From contig JAJXWW010000128.1 in NCBI GenBank assembly GCA_021781415.1, positions 1-64,000 on the forward strand: DNA of 64,000 nt, written 5' to 3'. Each line of letters starts with the position of its first letter. Positions within the stretch are counted from its first letter, which is position 1. The position numbers and the translations under genes are program-made. Below, one piece after another: positions 16,584 through 27,469 of this stretch. The notes beneath the pieces are model-generated. The model made no database searches and was not told the DNA's origin. It saw only the letters and a list, made by a program, of their open reading frames with translations. The stretch comes from Planctomycetota bacterium (GTDB taxonomy: Bacteria > Planctomycetota > Planctomycetia > Gemmatales > Gemmataceae).

Positions 16584-18371
16584 TTACCCTTTTAGTAGTA
16601 AAAAAGCGGCCGCGCGTTCCAATCCGCACAGCCGGAACATCGAAGCGAACGGTCCCGCGATCGCACCCAAGAGGCGCAGGCCTCGCTGTCCCAATCCCGA
16701 CAACAAGAAACCCGCTCCGCCGCCGAGCAGCGCCCAACAGATGGAGGCTAATACTATCCACGCCATCATCCACAGACTGGGAGCGGCGGCGAACTTGGCG
16801 GCGGCGATCCAGTGCGTCAACAGCGCGCCGGGCAGAGAGTCGAACACCAGGAGCAAGCAGCCGAGCGTACCCGCGCAGACGATGCCCGCGAAAGCGCCGG
16901 CCACCGCGCCGCAAAAAATATCCGTCGCTCGCCCGCCGCGACGCCATGCCATCCCCGCGCCGACAAAGACGCCGAGCCACCACGTCGCCAAGATAAAGAG
17001 CTTGAGAAAGTGATTTTCGGTCCCCGTGGTATAGATCCAGGGCGCGATTATCTTCGTTTGACCCCAGCCGCGCGCGAACAGATCCGCCGGAGCCGTCAAC
17101 GACAAACGAAGCATGAACGCCAACAGCGCGCCGACGAAGAACGGACGCAACAGACGCCGAGTGAACGGCTCGTGCGGGCGATGGCAATTCACTTGCACGC
17201 GCACCAACAATTTCTGCCCCGCGTTCGCCGTGATCTGCACTGCCCCAACGTGCGGACCACCGGCGTCCATTAAGGTCGAATCGACCTCGAAGGCGATCTG
17301 CGTCTGTTGCGGGCCACTGACCACCGGCGTCGTCACGCGCAGCCAAGGCTTGTCGCTATCGGCTTGCGCGTAGATCCATTTTTTGGAATTGGTGCGCAGC
17401 GTCACCTTGGCTTGCAAGAGGTCTGGTGGCGTGCAGTCGAAGTGGAACTCGCTATCGGACAGCTGCAAGGGCGGAGGCTTGGAAAGCCCCATGCACTCGA
17501 AAAACTGCTGCACGGCGGCCACGCCTCGAGCCGTCTGCCCGGACACCGGATACGCCCAGCCGTTGATCTTGAACCACTGAGCGATCTCGCCGTTTTCCAA
17601 CAGAGGCACGGCTTGTTTGGGATTGGTACGCATCCGCTCGGCGAGTTGCCGCGGACTGGTGGCCCCCTGAAACGGCGCGTGGGCAAACGGAGCAGCGGTC
17701 ACGTCGAGGCGGACGGCAACCTCGGCGATGCCGCCGTTGGTGATGACCGTCAACTTTCCGCTGTAGGTTTGCGGCGCGGTCAAGCCTCGCGCATCGACGT
17801 GCAGCTGGATTTGTTGCGATCGCGCCGTCTTGACGCCGCACTCCGCCGGGTTGTCTCCTTCGGCAATTTTGAGCCACTGCCCGCCTTCGCCGACCGTGAC
17901 TTTGCCTTGCAGAAGTCCCTTGCCCTGGTTCAGAATCGTCAGCGGGATCTTCCGCTGTTCGCCGGGGCGGACGTTGCCGAGCATCATGCGGCGCGGATTC
18001 AAGTCGAGGCGCGGTCCTTGCGTTTGGCTGGCCGGCAGTTGGCCGAGGAAGGCGTGCAAACCAATATCGGCATCGGGCTGCTTCTGATACTCCTGCGCCG
18101 TGCGCGCGAGATCGTGTCGGCCCAGCTGGGCAAAGTAGCGACTAAATTCCCCCTCGTGCAGTAAGCGACGCGCGTCTTCCCATTCGTACTGGCAGCCTTG
18201 CACGAAGTCGTCGAACGTCTTGCAGCGTCGTCCCGAAGGGAAGACGTAATCTTGCGGCAGCTGGCCGGGCGCGGCAACGCCCGCAACACCTTGGCGCAGC
18301 ACGATCCCATCGAAATGACAGTAGACCGCTTCGAGCGGATTGGCACGCTGACATCGCGGGCATACTTGCAC
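16584..18371 (-). CDS. Zinc-ribbon, Ig-like, polytopic membrane protein
   Basis: A 595-residue protein beginning MQVCPRCQRAN with a zinc-ribbon-like CxxC. It has the same helical module (FPSGRRCKTFDDFVQGCQ up to AFLGQLP) and Ig-like regions as the protein at 11427-14018, including the matching segment GWAYPVSGQTARGVAAVQQF. From about residue 400 it diverges: instead of one span and an external domain it has about five hydrophobic segments. The start is GTG at 18371, supported by GAAAGG nine bases upstream and by alignment with the paralogue. It probably anchors the same cytoplasmic modules to the membrane. No catalytic motif is visible and the function is unknown. Confidence 0.87.
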   Translation of the reverse strand: MQVCPRCQRANPLEAVYCHFDGIVLRQGVAGVAAPGQLPQDYVFPSGRRCKTFDDFVQGCQYEWEDARRLLHEGEFSRYFAQLGRHDLARTAQEYQKQPDADIGLHAFLGQLPASQTQGPRLDLNPRRMMLGNVRPGEQRKIPLTILNQGKGLLQGKVTVGEGGQWLKIAEGDNPAECGVKTARSQQIQLHVDARGLTAPQTYSGKLTVITNGGIAEVAVRLDVTAAPFAHAPFQGATSPRQLAERMRTNPKQAVPLLENGEIAQWFKINGWAYPVSGQTARGVAAVQQFFECMGLSKPPPLQLSDSEFHFDCTPPDLLQAKVTLRTNSKKWIYAQADSDKPWLRVTTPVVSGPQQTQIAFEVDSTLMDAGGPHVGAVQITANAGQKLLVRVQVNCHRPHEPFTRRLLRPFFVGALLAFMLRLSLTAPADLFARGWGQTKIIAPWIYTTGTENHFLKLFILATWWLGVFVGAGMAWRRGGRATDIFCGAVAGAFAGIVCAGTLGCLLLVFDSLPGALLTHWIAAAKFAAAPSLWMMAWIVLASICWALLGGGAGFLLSGLGQRGLRLLGAIAGPFASMFRLCGLERAAAFLLLKG

Positions 18372-18469
18372 GGATCAATGCCTTTCGCCTGCGCCGATCG
18401 GTGGTGGGAATCGAGCGTCGAGCGACTTGTCGCTTAAACCCCATAGAATCGAAATAAACGAGCCCCACT

Positions 18470-19417
18470 CTACCGTTTATTTTTCCGTTTTCTCTCGAGT
18501 GCCGCGCGCCCCTGAAAGCGCAGCACGACATTGCCGAGCTGAATGCGGTCGCCGTCGTGCAACTCGCACAGTTGCAAGACCGGTCGATCGTTGACGCGCG
18601 TCCACTCGGAGGGCGCGTCGTGGTTCAGCAGTAAGTAGCGCTGTCCCTCGCGTTGGATGATGGCATGTTTCTTCTCGACCTTCATGTCGCGGAATAGGGC
18701 GATGTCGGAATGCTCGTCTCGACCAAGCGAGTTATCCACCTTGTCGAGCGGATACTCGCGTCCTTCTTGCCATCCGCGCATCACCTTGACCGACGCCGGT
18801 TGAAACACGCTTTGCACCAAGGCCGACAACGAGCCGATGCAAGCGCCGAGAATAATCAACCCCAGCGCTCCCCAGAACGAGGCGCGATCGCTGGCGACAT
18901 TCGCTTTCTCCAAAGCAAGCCCAAACAGCATTCCGCCGACGAAGCCGCCAATCGCTCCGCCGAGCGTGCCATAGCTGAACTTGCCCAACGAGCGAGCGGC
19001 AATCCCCTCGCTGAACCCGACCGTGACGCCGAGGAACATCCAACCCAGTCCGCGGGCGAACATGGCTCCGAAGAGATGCAGGACCGGCGAGCCGCGATGG
19101 GAAGCGATCCAATCGACGATCGCGTAATTCACCCATTCGCCGACGAATATACCGCCCGCTCCGCCGACCAATCCCAAGAGAACGCCGTAGGCCGCCAGCC
19201 GGACGAAGCGCAGCAGCGATCGGTCGCGGATCGCCTCGACGCTGACGACAAAATAGCCGATGGACGCTCCGATGAACGCCCCGCCCATCAACAGTTGGCT
19301 CGTGAACTGATCGCTGGAAGCGCTCTTATTGCCGAACACGCCGAACAACATCCAGCCGAGCAAGCCGCCCAGCGCGCCGAAAACGGCGTTGAAATAGATT
19401 CGGCTGAGCAGCGCCAT
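18470..19417 (-). CDS. Polytopic membrane protein with C-terminal FHA-like domain
   Basis: A 315-residue paralogue of the protein at 10349-11236, with glycine-rich membrane spans (GALGGLLGWMLFGVFG, GGAIGGFVGGMLFGL) over the first 210 residues or so. The C-terminal 90 residues are FHA-like: SLGRDEHSDIAL, then KKHAII in place of SRxHA, and WTRVND. Replacement of the serine before xxH suggests weakened or altered phosphopeptide binding. The ATG at 19417 directly precedes the first span. It is the first gene of the minus-strand cassette and faces the divergent ABC gene at 19563 across 145 bases, which should hold both promoters. Confidence 0.84.
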   Translation of the reverse strand: MALLSRIYFNAVFGALGGLLGWMLFGVFGNKSASSDQFTSQLLMGGAFIGASIGYFVVSVEAIRDRSLLRFVRLAAYGVLLGLVGGAGGIFVGEWVNYAIVDWIASHRGSPVLHLFGAMFARGLGWMFLGVTVGFSEGIAARSLGKFSYGTLGGAIGGFVGGMLFGLALEKANVASDRASFWGALGLIILGACIGSLSALVQSVFQPASVKVMRGWQEGREYPLDKVDNSLGRDEHSDIALFRDMKVEKKHAIIQREGQRYLLLNHDAPSEWTRVNDRPVLQLCELHDGDRIQLGNVVLRFQGRAALERKRKNKR

Positions 19418-19562
19418 GTTCTTCGAGTCCTCGACCGTCCGAAAGTCTCTGATATGGTTTGTAATGGGGAGAGGACGCAATTGCAACGGTCAATTTGTTC
19501 GTTGTGGCCTCTCGGAGTCCGCGAAGAGGAGCAGGATTCCGCTTGAAGGGGGAGGAGCGTCG

Positions 19563-21077
19563 ATGAAACGACGAAATGCCTATGGGGCCGCGGCGGCAAC
19601 CTTGGCCGCCATCGCGGTCGTTGGCTCGCTCTGGTCGTGGAGGCCGCGCATCGAGCCGCCGACCCACGACGGCAAGGCATTGCGCTGGGGCGGCGATGCC
19701 GGAGGAGGCGCTCCGTACATTCTCGATCGCGGTCCCGACCGAGCGCCGAGTGGCTTCGAAGGTGAGTTGGCCGCCGACCTCGCCGCGCGCCTTGGAATAC
19801 CCGCTCGTTTCGTCCAAAAAGATTGGGATATGCTGCCCTCCGATCTGGCGCGCGGCGACATTGATGTCCTCCTGAACGGATACGAATGGTCGCCGCAACG
19901 CGAACGCAAGATGGCCTCGACGCTACCGTATTACGTCTATCGCTTGCAGCTGATTGTCGCACCTGGCTCGTCGTTGCGCGATTGGGACGATTTGCGCCGC
20001 GACCGCTCCGGCCGGCAGTGGAAAGTCGGCGTCCTCAGCGATTCGGCCGCCCATCTCTTTTTGAAAAAAAACTACTCACCCAGCGATCTGAAGATTGTCG
20101 CGCTGTCGGTCGAAGGCAGCACCGGGTTGATGAACATGGTCCGCAACGGGACGCTCGATGCCACCGTACAAGATAACCTCGCCGCGTTCTACTACGTCCA
20201 ACAAGGGCACGGATTCGCCGATCTTCGTATCGTGGGGCCATCCATCGAACCCGGCCATTTCGTTCTCTACGTTCGCCCCAACGACGGCGAACTACGGCTC
20301 CGTCTCAACGAAGCGCTCCGCGCCGCCCTGCGCGACGGCACGTTGCGCCGCATCTACGACAAATACGGTCTGTGGAACGCCGACCAAGACGGGTTGCTCC
20401 AAGCGATGGAGAATTGGCCGCCACCGATGCCGGAGCCGGAGCAGTCGTTCGCCGACTTCCTCGCCTTATTGACGCGCGCGGCGGGGGTGACGATTCTGCT
20501 TGCGTGTGGAGCGATGCCGTTGGCCATGCTCCTCGGTTTATTCGTCGCCTTGGGTCGGCTGTATGGCCCGCGTTGGCTGAATTGGATACTGACGATCTAC
20601 GTCGAATTGCTGCGCGGCACGCCGGTGTTGATGCAACTGTTCGTCATCTATTATCTGTTACCGGTTATCGGCGTGAAAATGGAGGCTTTCTGGGCTGGGA
20701 TGCTCGGTCTGGCGATCAACTACTCGGCCTACGAGGCGGAGAATTATCGCGCGGGATTGTTGGCCATCCCGCGCGGGCAGATGGAAGCGGCGCTGTCGCT
20801 GGGCATGAGTCTACCGACCGCGCTGTGGCGCATCCTCGTGCCCCAAGCCGTTCGTCTCGTCGTTCCTCCCGTGACGAACGATTTTATCTCGCTGTTCAAG
20901 GATACGTCGGTTTGTAGCGTCATCGCCGTCGTCGAGCTGACGAGTAGCTATCGCAGCCTGATGGTCAATCATCCACAATATATGCTACAATTGGGATTGG
21001 TTACGGCACTTTTATATTTGCTAATGAGCTATCCGCTGTCCCTGGCGGCTCGACGTTTGGAACGACGGCAACATTGA
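19563..21077 (+). CDS. Amino-acid-type ABC transporter, fused binding protein and permease
   Basis: A 504-residue fusion. An N-terminal hydrophobic anchor (about residues 10-28) is followed by a family 3 solute-binding domain (ALRWGGDAGGGAPYI to about residue 275, including GDIDVLLNGYEWSPQR). A HisM/GlnP-type permease follows from about 295. It has about five spans, the segment VELLRGTPVLMQLFVIYYL and the EAA-loop motif ENYRAGLLAIPRGQMEAALSLG that docks the ATPase. It should import polar amino acids across the inner membrane, but the substrate is not determined. No ATP-binding subunit is encoded in the window, so it must be shared or lie elsewhere. The ATG at 19563 is chosen for the GGGGGAGG just upstream. 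Confidence 0.9.
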   Translation: MKRRNAYGAAAATLAAIAVVGSLWSWRPRIEPPTHDGKALRWGGDAGGGAPYILDRGPDRAPSGFEGELAADLAARLGIPARFVQKDWDMLPSDLARGDIDVLLNGYEWSPQRERKMASTLPYYVYRLQLIVAPGSSLRDWDDLRRDRSGRQWKVGVLSDSAAHLFLKKNYSPSDLKIVALSVEGSTGLMNMVRNGTLDATVQDNLAAFYYVQQGHGFADLRIVGPSIEPGHFVLYVRPNDGELRLRLNEALRAALRDGTLRRIYDKYGLWNADQDGLLQAMENWPPPMPEPEQSFADFLALLTRAAGVTILLACGAMPLAMLLGLFVALGRLYGPRWLNWILTIYVELLRGTPVLMQLFVIYYLLPVIGVKMEAFWAGMLGLAINYSAYEAENYRAGLLAIPRGQMEAALSLGMSLPTALWRILVPQAVRLVVPPVTNDFISLFKDTSVCSVIAVVELTSSYRSLMVNHPQYMLQLGLVTALLYLLMSYPLSLAARRLERRQH

Positions 21078-21082
21078 ACGAA

Positions 21083-21140
21083 ATCGGAACCCGAGGTGAG
21101 AGCGAGAGAATGTCTCTCGCCGCCCGCTTCGGGTTCCGAT
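21083..21140. terminator. Bidirectional hairpin terminator between convergent genes
   Basis: ATCGGAACCCGA at 21083-21094 pairs exactly with TCGGGTTCCGAT at 21129-21140, and GCGAGAGA/TCTCTCGC form a second nested stem at 21102-21109 and 21113-21120. It lies between two converging genes. The U-run is poor. Confidence 0.65.
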
Positions 21141-21178
21141 CTCCAATGGAAACGCTCGCATGGAATTCGGGCGATCGT

Positions 21179-22228
21179 TTACTTCGCTCCCGCGACGTCG
21201 ATCTTGGCGTTGGCCCGCGATCCGTTGACGATGTTATCGTGGAGAAGGGTGCAGTAGTATTCCTTCACCATCTCCTTAACCTCCTCAAACTTGACTTCGC
21301 GGCCGGGCTTGCGGTCGGTGACCACGATGAGGTGGTTGCCGAACGGCGTTTTAACCGGCTCGGTGATCTCGAAAGGTTTGGATGTGAACGCGGCGCGCGC
21401 GAACGGTTCGACCATGTGGCCGACGCCCTGAAACCAACCCACATCGCCGCCCTTATCCTTGGACGGACAGATCGATTTTTCCTTGGCTTGAGCGGCAAAC
21501 GCCTCGTCCAGAAGGGTTTGACGTTTCTTTTCGAGAGTCAGTTTGTCGGTGTTGGGAGGCAACTGGTTCAAACCGTCGGCCACTTGCTTATCGATGGCCA
21601 ATTTGACGGCTTGCAACTGCGCCGCCTCCGGCATCAGAATGTGACGCGCGCGGACCATGCTGCCGTCAAAAAGGTACTTGCGTGCTTCAAACAGTTCTTG
21701 GAGAACCTTATCGGTCGCGCGCGCCTCGGCGAACTTGCCCCAACGGATGTCGGCGGCGATGTGTTCGCGCAGCTCCGCCTCGGTCAGTTTCATCTCCTCC
21801 AGTTCCTTGCCGAACTCTTTCTTCTGCTTCTGGAGTTCCGCTTTCATCTCTTCGACGGCTTTGTCCACCTCCTTCGGCTCGACGACAATTTTCTGCTCGA
21901 TCAAATACCGATCGAGCAGCATCTGATCCACGAGAAAATGGATAATCTGGGGACGAGCCTCGGCTTGCTTGGCGGGCGGAACACGTTGCAAGGACCGTTG
22001 CACGACGGCTTCCAAGATCGGATACCCGTTCACGGTGGCGGCGACCGCGTTGGCCGGCGCGGCCGGAGCGGTCGGTGCCGGCGCGGCCGGAGCGGTCGGT
22101 GCCGGCGCGGCCGGAGCGGTCTGCGCCGGAGGGGGCGGGACGGCGCTTTGGGGGGCCTGAGCGAAAGCCGGCGCGCAGGAAATACTCAATCCCAAGAACG
22201 CCCAACAGGGGCGAGGCAGGATGCGCAT
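21179..22228 (-). CDS. Secreted parvulin-type peptidyl-prolyl isomerase
   Basis: A 349-residue protein. A signal peptide ending near CAPAFAQA is followed by an Ala/Pro linker with APTAPAAP repeats, then a SurA/PrsA-like N-terminal chaperone helix region (about residues 60-185). A parvulin rotamase domain (about 190-315) follows, with VRARHILMPE at its start, GGDVGWFQG and FGNHLIVVTDRKPG at its end. It likely assists folding of exported proteins in the periplasm. The ATG at 22228 has a strong GAGGAG upstream. The open frame continues to 22783 but that extension overlaps the repeat-protein gene in another frame and is not credible. The linker is coded by a 24-base tandem repeat. Confidence 0.92.
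   Translation of the reverse strand: MRILPRPCWAFLGLSISCAPAFAQAPQSAVPPPPAQTAPAAPAPTAPAAPAPTAPAAPANAVAATVNGYPILEAVVQRSLQRVPPAKQAEARPQIIHFLVDQMLLDRYLIEQKIVVEPKEVDKAVEEMKAELQKQKKEFGKELEEMKLTEAELREHIAADIRWGKFAEARATDKVLQELFEARKYLFDGSMVRARHILMPEAAQLQAVKLAIDKQVADGLNQLPPNTDKLTLEKKRQTLLDEAFAAQAKEKSICPSKDKGGDVGWFQGVGHMVEPFARAAFTSKPFEITEPVKTPFGNHLIVVTDRKPGREVKFEEVKEMVKEYYCTLLHDNIVNGSRANAKIDVAGAK
22053..22124. repeat. 24-base tandem repeat, three copies, coding for Ala/Pro linker
   Basis: The unit GCCGGCGCGGCCGGAGCGGT followed by CGGT occurs three times; the last copy ends CTGC. It encodes the linker behind the signal peptide of the parvulin-type isomerase. Confidence 0.9.
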
Positions 22229-22431
22229 AATTTGTCTCCTCAACAGGTCGAGAGAATGGCCGAGCAGTTCCGCGACTCGGCGTCCAAGGCGGGGGATTGT
22301 AGCGAGGGAGTGCGTCTGCGCCGAGATGAAAAAAAAGTGCCGCCCGCGCTCGAGGGGAACGCGGGCGGCACGTTCATCCTCGTCCCCACGCGGAGCGAAG
22401 GAACGAGAAGACGAAAAGAGAGCCGTGCGGC

Positions 22432-22800
22432 TTACGGATAGTAGTAGCGCGTCACCACCGGGGCCGGCGCGCCGTAGTAACTGCTCACGGAGCGAAGGCG
22501 GCCCAAGGGGCCATAGCGATAAGTAGCCACGGGTGCGGGAGCATAATACGAAGTAACAACCGGGGCGGGAGCATAGTACGACACCACGGGAGCGGGCGCG
22601 TAGTAAGAAACCGCCGGCGCGGGCGCGTAATACGACACCGCTGGAGCCGGTGTGTAGTACGACACCACCGGTGCGGGCGCGTAGTAGCTCACCGCGGGAG
22701 CGGGATAGTAAACGAACTGTGCCTGTGCGGAGTTTGCCGTGGCCGACAGCAAAGCCAATGCCACAACCGCTGGAATCAGCCATCGAGAAATGCGTACCAT
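22432..22800 (-). CDS. Secreted YYAPAP-repeat protein
   Basis: A 122-residue protein with a clear signal peptide (LIPAVVALALLSATANSAQAQ). Almost all of the mature part consists of about nine repeats of YYAPAP(A/V)VS or close variants, and it ends TRYYYP. It contains no cysteine. Tyr/Ala/Pro-rich proteins of this kind suggest an extended surface or cell-wall component; I know of no assigned function. GGAGAAGGAGCC lies directly before the ATG at 22800. It lies 203 bases upstream of the isomerase gene on the same strand, so the isomerase could act on it, which is inference. Confidence 0.85.
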   Translation of the reverse strand: MVRISRWLIPAVVALALLSATANSAQAQFVYYPAPAVSYYAPAPVVSYYTPAPAVSYYAPAPAVSYYAPAPVVSYYAPAPVVTSYYAPAPVATYRYGPLGRLRSVSSYYGAPAPVVTRYYYP

Positions 22801-22876
22801 GGCTCCTTCTCCTGTTGCAAGAGTTTCGCGCTGGGACCGGAGTATTCTACGCGCCTCGATACGATCTGGGTAGTCC

Positions 22877-23605
22877 TTATAATCCCTTCGCTCGGCGAAT
22901 TGCGTCTTTCATGTCGCGGACGGCCTGCGTCATGCCGACGAGTGTGGATCGCGCCACGATGCTATGGCCGATGTTCAACTCTTCGACGCAAGAAATCGCC
23001 GCCACGGCACGGACGTTCTCATAGTTCAATCCGTGCCCCATGTGAACGTGCAAGCCGCGCTCGCGGGCGAACTCGGCGGCTTGGATCAGGGCATCGCGCT
23101 CACGCTGCCGCTCCGTCGGAGTGCGGGCTTCGGAATAGCGCGCCGTCTGAATTTCGACGGCCCGGACCTTGAGAATGTGGGCAATTTCAATCTGCCGCGG
23201 ATCGGGGTCGAGAAAGAGCGATACCTCAATTCCTGCCGTGTGCAACTGCTTGACGATGCGTTCGACGGCCTTCTCGTGAGCGACGGCGTCGAGTCCTCCC
23301 TCCGTGGTCAACTCTTCGCGTTTCTCTGGCACGAGCGTGGCTTCGTCGGGCTTCACCTCGCAGGCAAAGTCGGCGATGGCCGGGATGGCCGCCATCTCCA
23401 GATTGAGGCGATTGGTCACGACTTGCCGCAGCAGCCGGACATCGCGTTCCTGAATGTGACGGCGATCTTCGCGGAGATGCACGGTAATGCCGTCGGCTCC
23501 TCCGAGCAACGCCAGCACCGCCGCCGCGACCGGATCGGGTTCGTGCGCCCGCCGCGCTTGCCGCAGCGTGGCCACATGATCGATGTTGACGCCGAGTCGA
23601 ATCAC
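22877..23605 (-). CDS. pdxJ: Pyridoxine 5'-phosphate synthase
   Basis: A 242-residue PdxJ, which condenses 1-deoxyxylulose 5-phosphate with 3-amino-2-oxopropyl phosphate to form pyridoxine phosphate. Family signatures: [17 protein letters not shown] at the start, [59 protein letters not shown] and GHGLNYEN. The start is taken as GTG at 23605, giving the standard PdxJ N terminus and length, with GGGGAG about eight bases upstream. The frame stays open to 23785 without homology. No other vitamin B6 gene is nearby. Confidence 0.95.
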   Translation of the reverse strand: MIRLGVNIDHVATLRQARRAHEPDPVAAAVLALLGGADGITVHLREDRRHIQERDVRLLRQVVTNRLNLEMAAIPAIADFACEVKPDEATLVPEKREELTTEGGLDAVAHEKAVERIVKQLHTAGIEVSLFLDPDPRQIEIAHILKVRAVEIQTARYSEARTPTERQRERDALIQAAEFARERGLHVHMGHGLNYENVRAVAAISCVEELNIGHSIVARSTLVGMTQAVRDMKDAIRRAKGL

Positions 23606-23667
23606 GATGGTAACTCCCCGCGGGTCTGGCCTTGTATCGCAACGAGCATCAATGCGCAACCCGCGCA

Positions 23668-24561
23668 TCAGAGACGTAACTGGGGCGGCAAGTCCGGCGA
23701 GGTGCGGCGATAGCGCCGCGCCTCGTGGCCAAGCCATTTTATCAGCACGAAGGCCAACAGCAAATCGAACGCTTTGTTGATCCACGAACCGATCACCGGG
23801 ATGCTAGTTCCGGGTAACCAATAGTACGAAGTCAAGATGGCGACTAAGAGTAAGAGAGGCAAAAACCGCGTGGAACGGGGCATGGGATAGCGAGGATCGA
23901 CGAACATCCGCACAATGCTCCGCGCCTCGGCCCAAGTGTCCCACAGCAACCACAAGAGGCTCCCGCGCATCGCCGACTGACTCAGGTTCGGCACCACGAT
24001 CGCCGTCGGCGCGACCGACGGCGCGTCCGAGTTCAAGAGCCGTTTGCCCAAGTCCACCAGAATCGCCGTCGGAGCAGGCGGTGCCGGAGGGGCGGGCATT
24101 GGGTCGGCCACGCGAGCAACCGGGGGCGATTCGGCAAGTCTCGGTTCCTCGGTGAAGCGAGATTGCAACGACTCCAACGCATTCTCTAAACGACGAACGC
24201 GCTGCTCCAACGAGGTGGTATTTCGTGAGACATCCTCGGGAGGAGTATCCGCCTCGACGGCAACGGAGGGTGGAAGGACGCCATCGGTTGGAGGTAGATC
24301 CGTCCGCACGCCGGAAGCGGGCGATCCATCGTCGTCGAGACGAGCCAGCGCGGATTCGTCCACGTCCTCCGCGCTCGCCTCCGGGGGTACGAACACGGAC
24401 AGCGCGTCCGCGTCCGCAACCGGCGCGGTGGGCGGCGGTTCGGTCGAGGGTTCGCGCAGAGACACGGTTCGTTTCCTCCGGGCAACCCGTTCGGTATTCT
24501 GGTTCTGCTTGCTCACGCCTGTTCCAACTCCCGATCCGTGGGACACGTTGAGGGTACGCAC
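23668..24561 (-). CDS. Hypothetical membrane protein with coiled coil
   Basis: A protein of up to 297 residues. The first 170 residues are acidic, proline-rich and low in complexity, with a short coiled coil ([20 protein letters not shown]). The last 100 residues contain two hydrophobic segments ([19 protein letters not shown] and [15 protein letters not shown]). I recognise no family. The start is uncertain: the ATG at 24561 gives the longest form, and a GTG a few codons downstream is also possible. It lies 62 bases upstream of pdxJ on the same strand and may be co-transcribed with it. Confidence 0.7.
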   Translation of the reverse strand: MRTLNVSHGSGVGTGVSKQNQNTERVARRKRTVSLREPSTEPPPTAPVADADALSVFVPPEASAEDVDESALARLDDDGSPASGVRTDLPPTDGVLPPSVAVEADTPPEDVSRNTTSLEQRVRRLENALESLQSRFTEEPRLAESPPVARVADPMPAPPAPPAPTAILVDLGKRLLNSDAPSVAPTAIVVPNLSQSAMRGSLLWLLWDTWAEARSIVRMFVDPRYPMPRSTRFLPLLLLVAILTSYYWLPGTSIPVIGSWINKAFDLLLAFVLIKWLGHEARRYRRTSPDLPPQLRL

Positions 24562-24736
24562 AGCATATCCTGAGATCGATTCTTAGACCAGAGCGCCCAA
24601 CGCATGAACACCGATCTTCTTCCGACGGAGTTCTCCACTCGATCGATTCCATTTCATACGGGCTACTTCCTTCTAGGGTATCGCCGAAAGCCGCATCGAG
24701 TCTGCGATTCCATAACATTTCCCCAAGAGACGATTT

Positions 24737-24797
24737 TTGGTTAGCCGCGACCCGAAGGGGAGCGCGTGCCGTAATCCTTTGCGGATCGCGGCCGACC
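24737..24797. repeat. Degenerate palindromic repeat (TTAGCCGCGACC type)
   Basis: TTGGTTAGCCGCGACCCGAA at 24737-24756 continues into GGGGAGCGCG and is followed by GCGGATCGCGGCCGACC at 24781-24797. It is a degraded copy of the palindrome at 45912-45977. It lies upstream of the thioredoxin-domain gene. Confidence 0.5.
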
Positions 24798-24813
24798 GAG
24801 GAGGGAGACCGCC

Positions 24814-26916
<2,103 letters not shown>

Positions 26917-27107
26917 TTTGCCCATACGATCTTGTGGAAGGAACGTAGCGAACAAATGTCGATGTATGCCGTGGAGCGGCTCCTTCCTCACGCGCCCAAC
27001 CCAAGACTTTTTCAGATGTCTCCACCGAGTACGGGGGGGAGAGAGAAGGCGTGTTCTAGGGCCGGCCCGCATTGCCAACGCGGACGAGGCGGAGCCGAAA
27101 AGGCTAT

Positions 27108-27323
27108 TTACGGAGCCTTCAAATCTCCATCGGAGTAGTAGACGAAATCTCGAATCAGTCGGCGAACCATTTCAGCGGTCGTCAAGCCTTGCTCGTTCGC
27201 CGCTTCTTCCAACGATTTGAGCAACCAGGTTTCGAGTAGGACCGGCATCTCCACGATCGACTCGGACGACATCGCATCCTCGCGGCGGGAAGAAAACTTC
27301 TGAACTTCGACTGCGCTCATCAT
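27108..27323 (-). CDS. Small putative ribbon-helix-helix protein
   Basis: A 71-residue protein. Residues about 27-63 (MPVLLETWLLKSLEEAANEQ and onward to LTTAEMVRRLIRDFV) have the strand-helix-helix pattern of CopG/Arc-type DNA-binding proteins, followed by an acidic tail. A very strong ribosome site, AGGAGGAAGGG, lies upstream of two tandem ATG codons (27323 and 27320). No toxin gene is adjacent. It may be an autoregulator or a lone antitoxin-like protein; both are inference. Confidence 0.65.
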   Translation of the reverse strand: MMSAVEVQKFSSRREDAMSSESIVEMPVLLETWLLKSLEEAANEQGLTTAEMVRRLIRDFVYYSDGDLKAP

Positions 27324-27469
27324 TCGCCACCCTTCCTCCTGAAACGTCCGAACAGAGACGAACCCAACGAGACCGATCCGCGAGCGGGTTTGCGTCGGCG
27401 ACCCAAGTACATTCTATCGGGACGCCCACGCACTCCCGCTCGCTTTCGGCACACGATCGAGAATCTCCC

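Noticed and set aside
6398-19417. Type VI secretion or tellurite-resistance locus
   Set aside because: The kinase, PP2C, FHA and VWA parts recall both, but no tss, hcp, vgrG, terC or terD-like gene is present in the window.
22229-22783. N-terminal extension of the parvulin-type isomerase
   Set aside because: It overlaps the YYAPAP repeat gene in another frame, and a good ribosome site and signal peptide begin at 22228.
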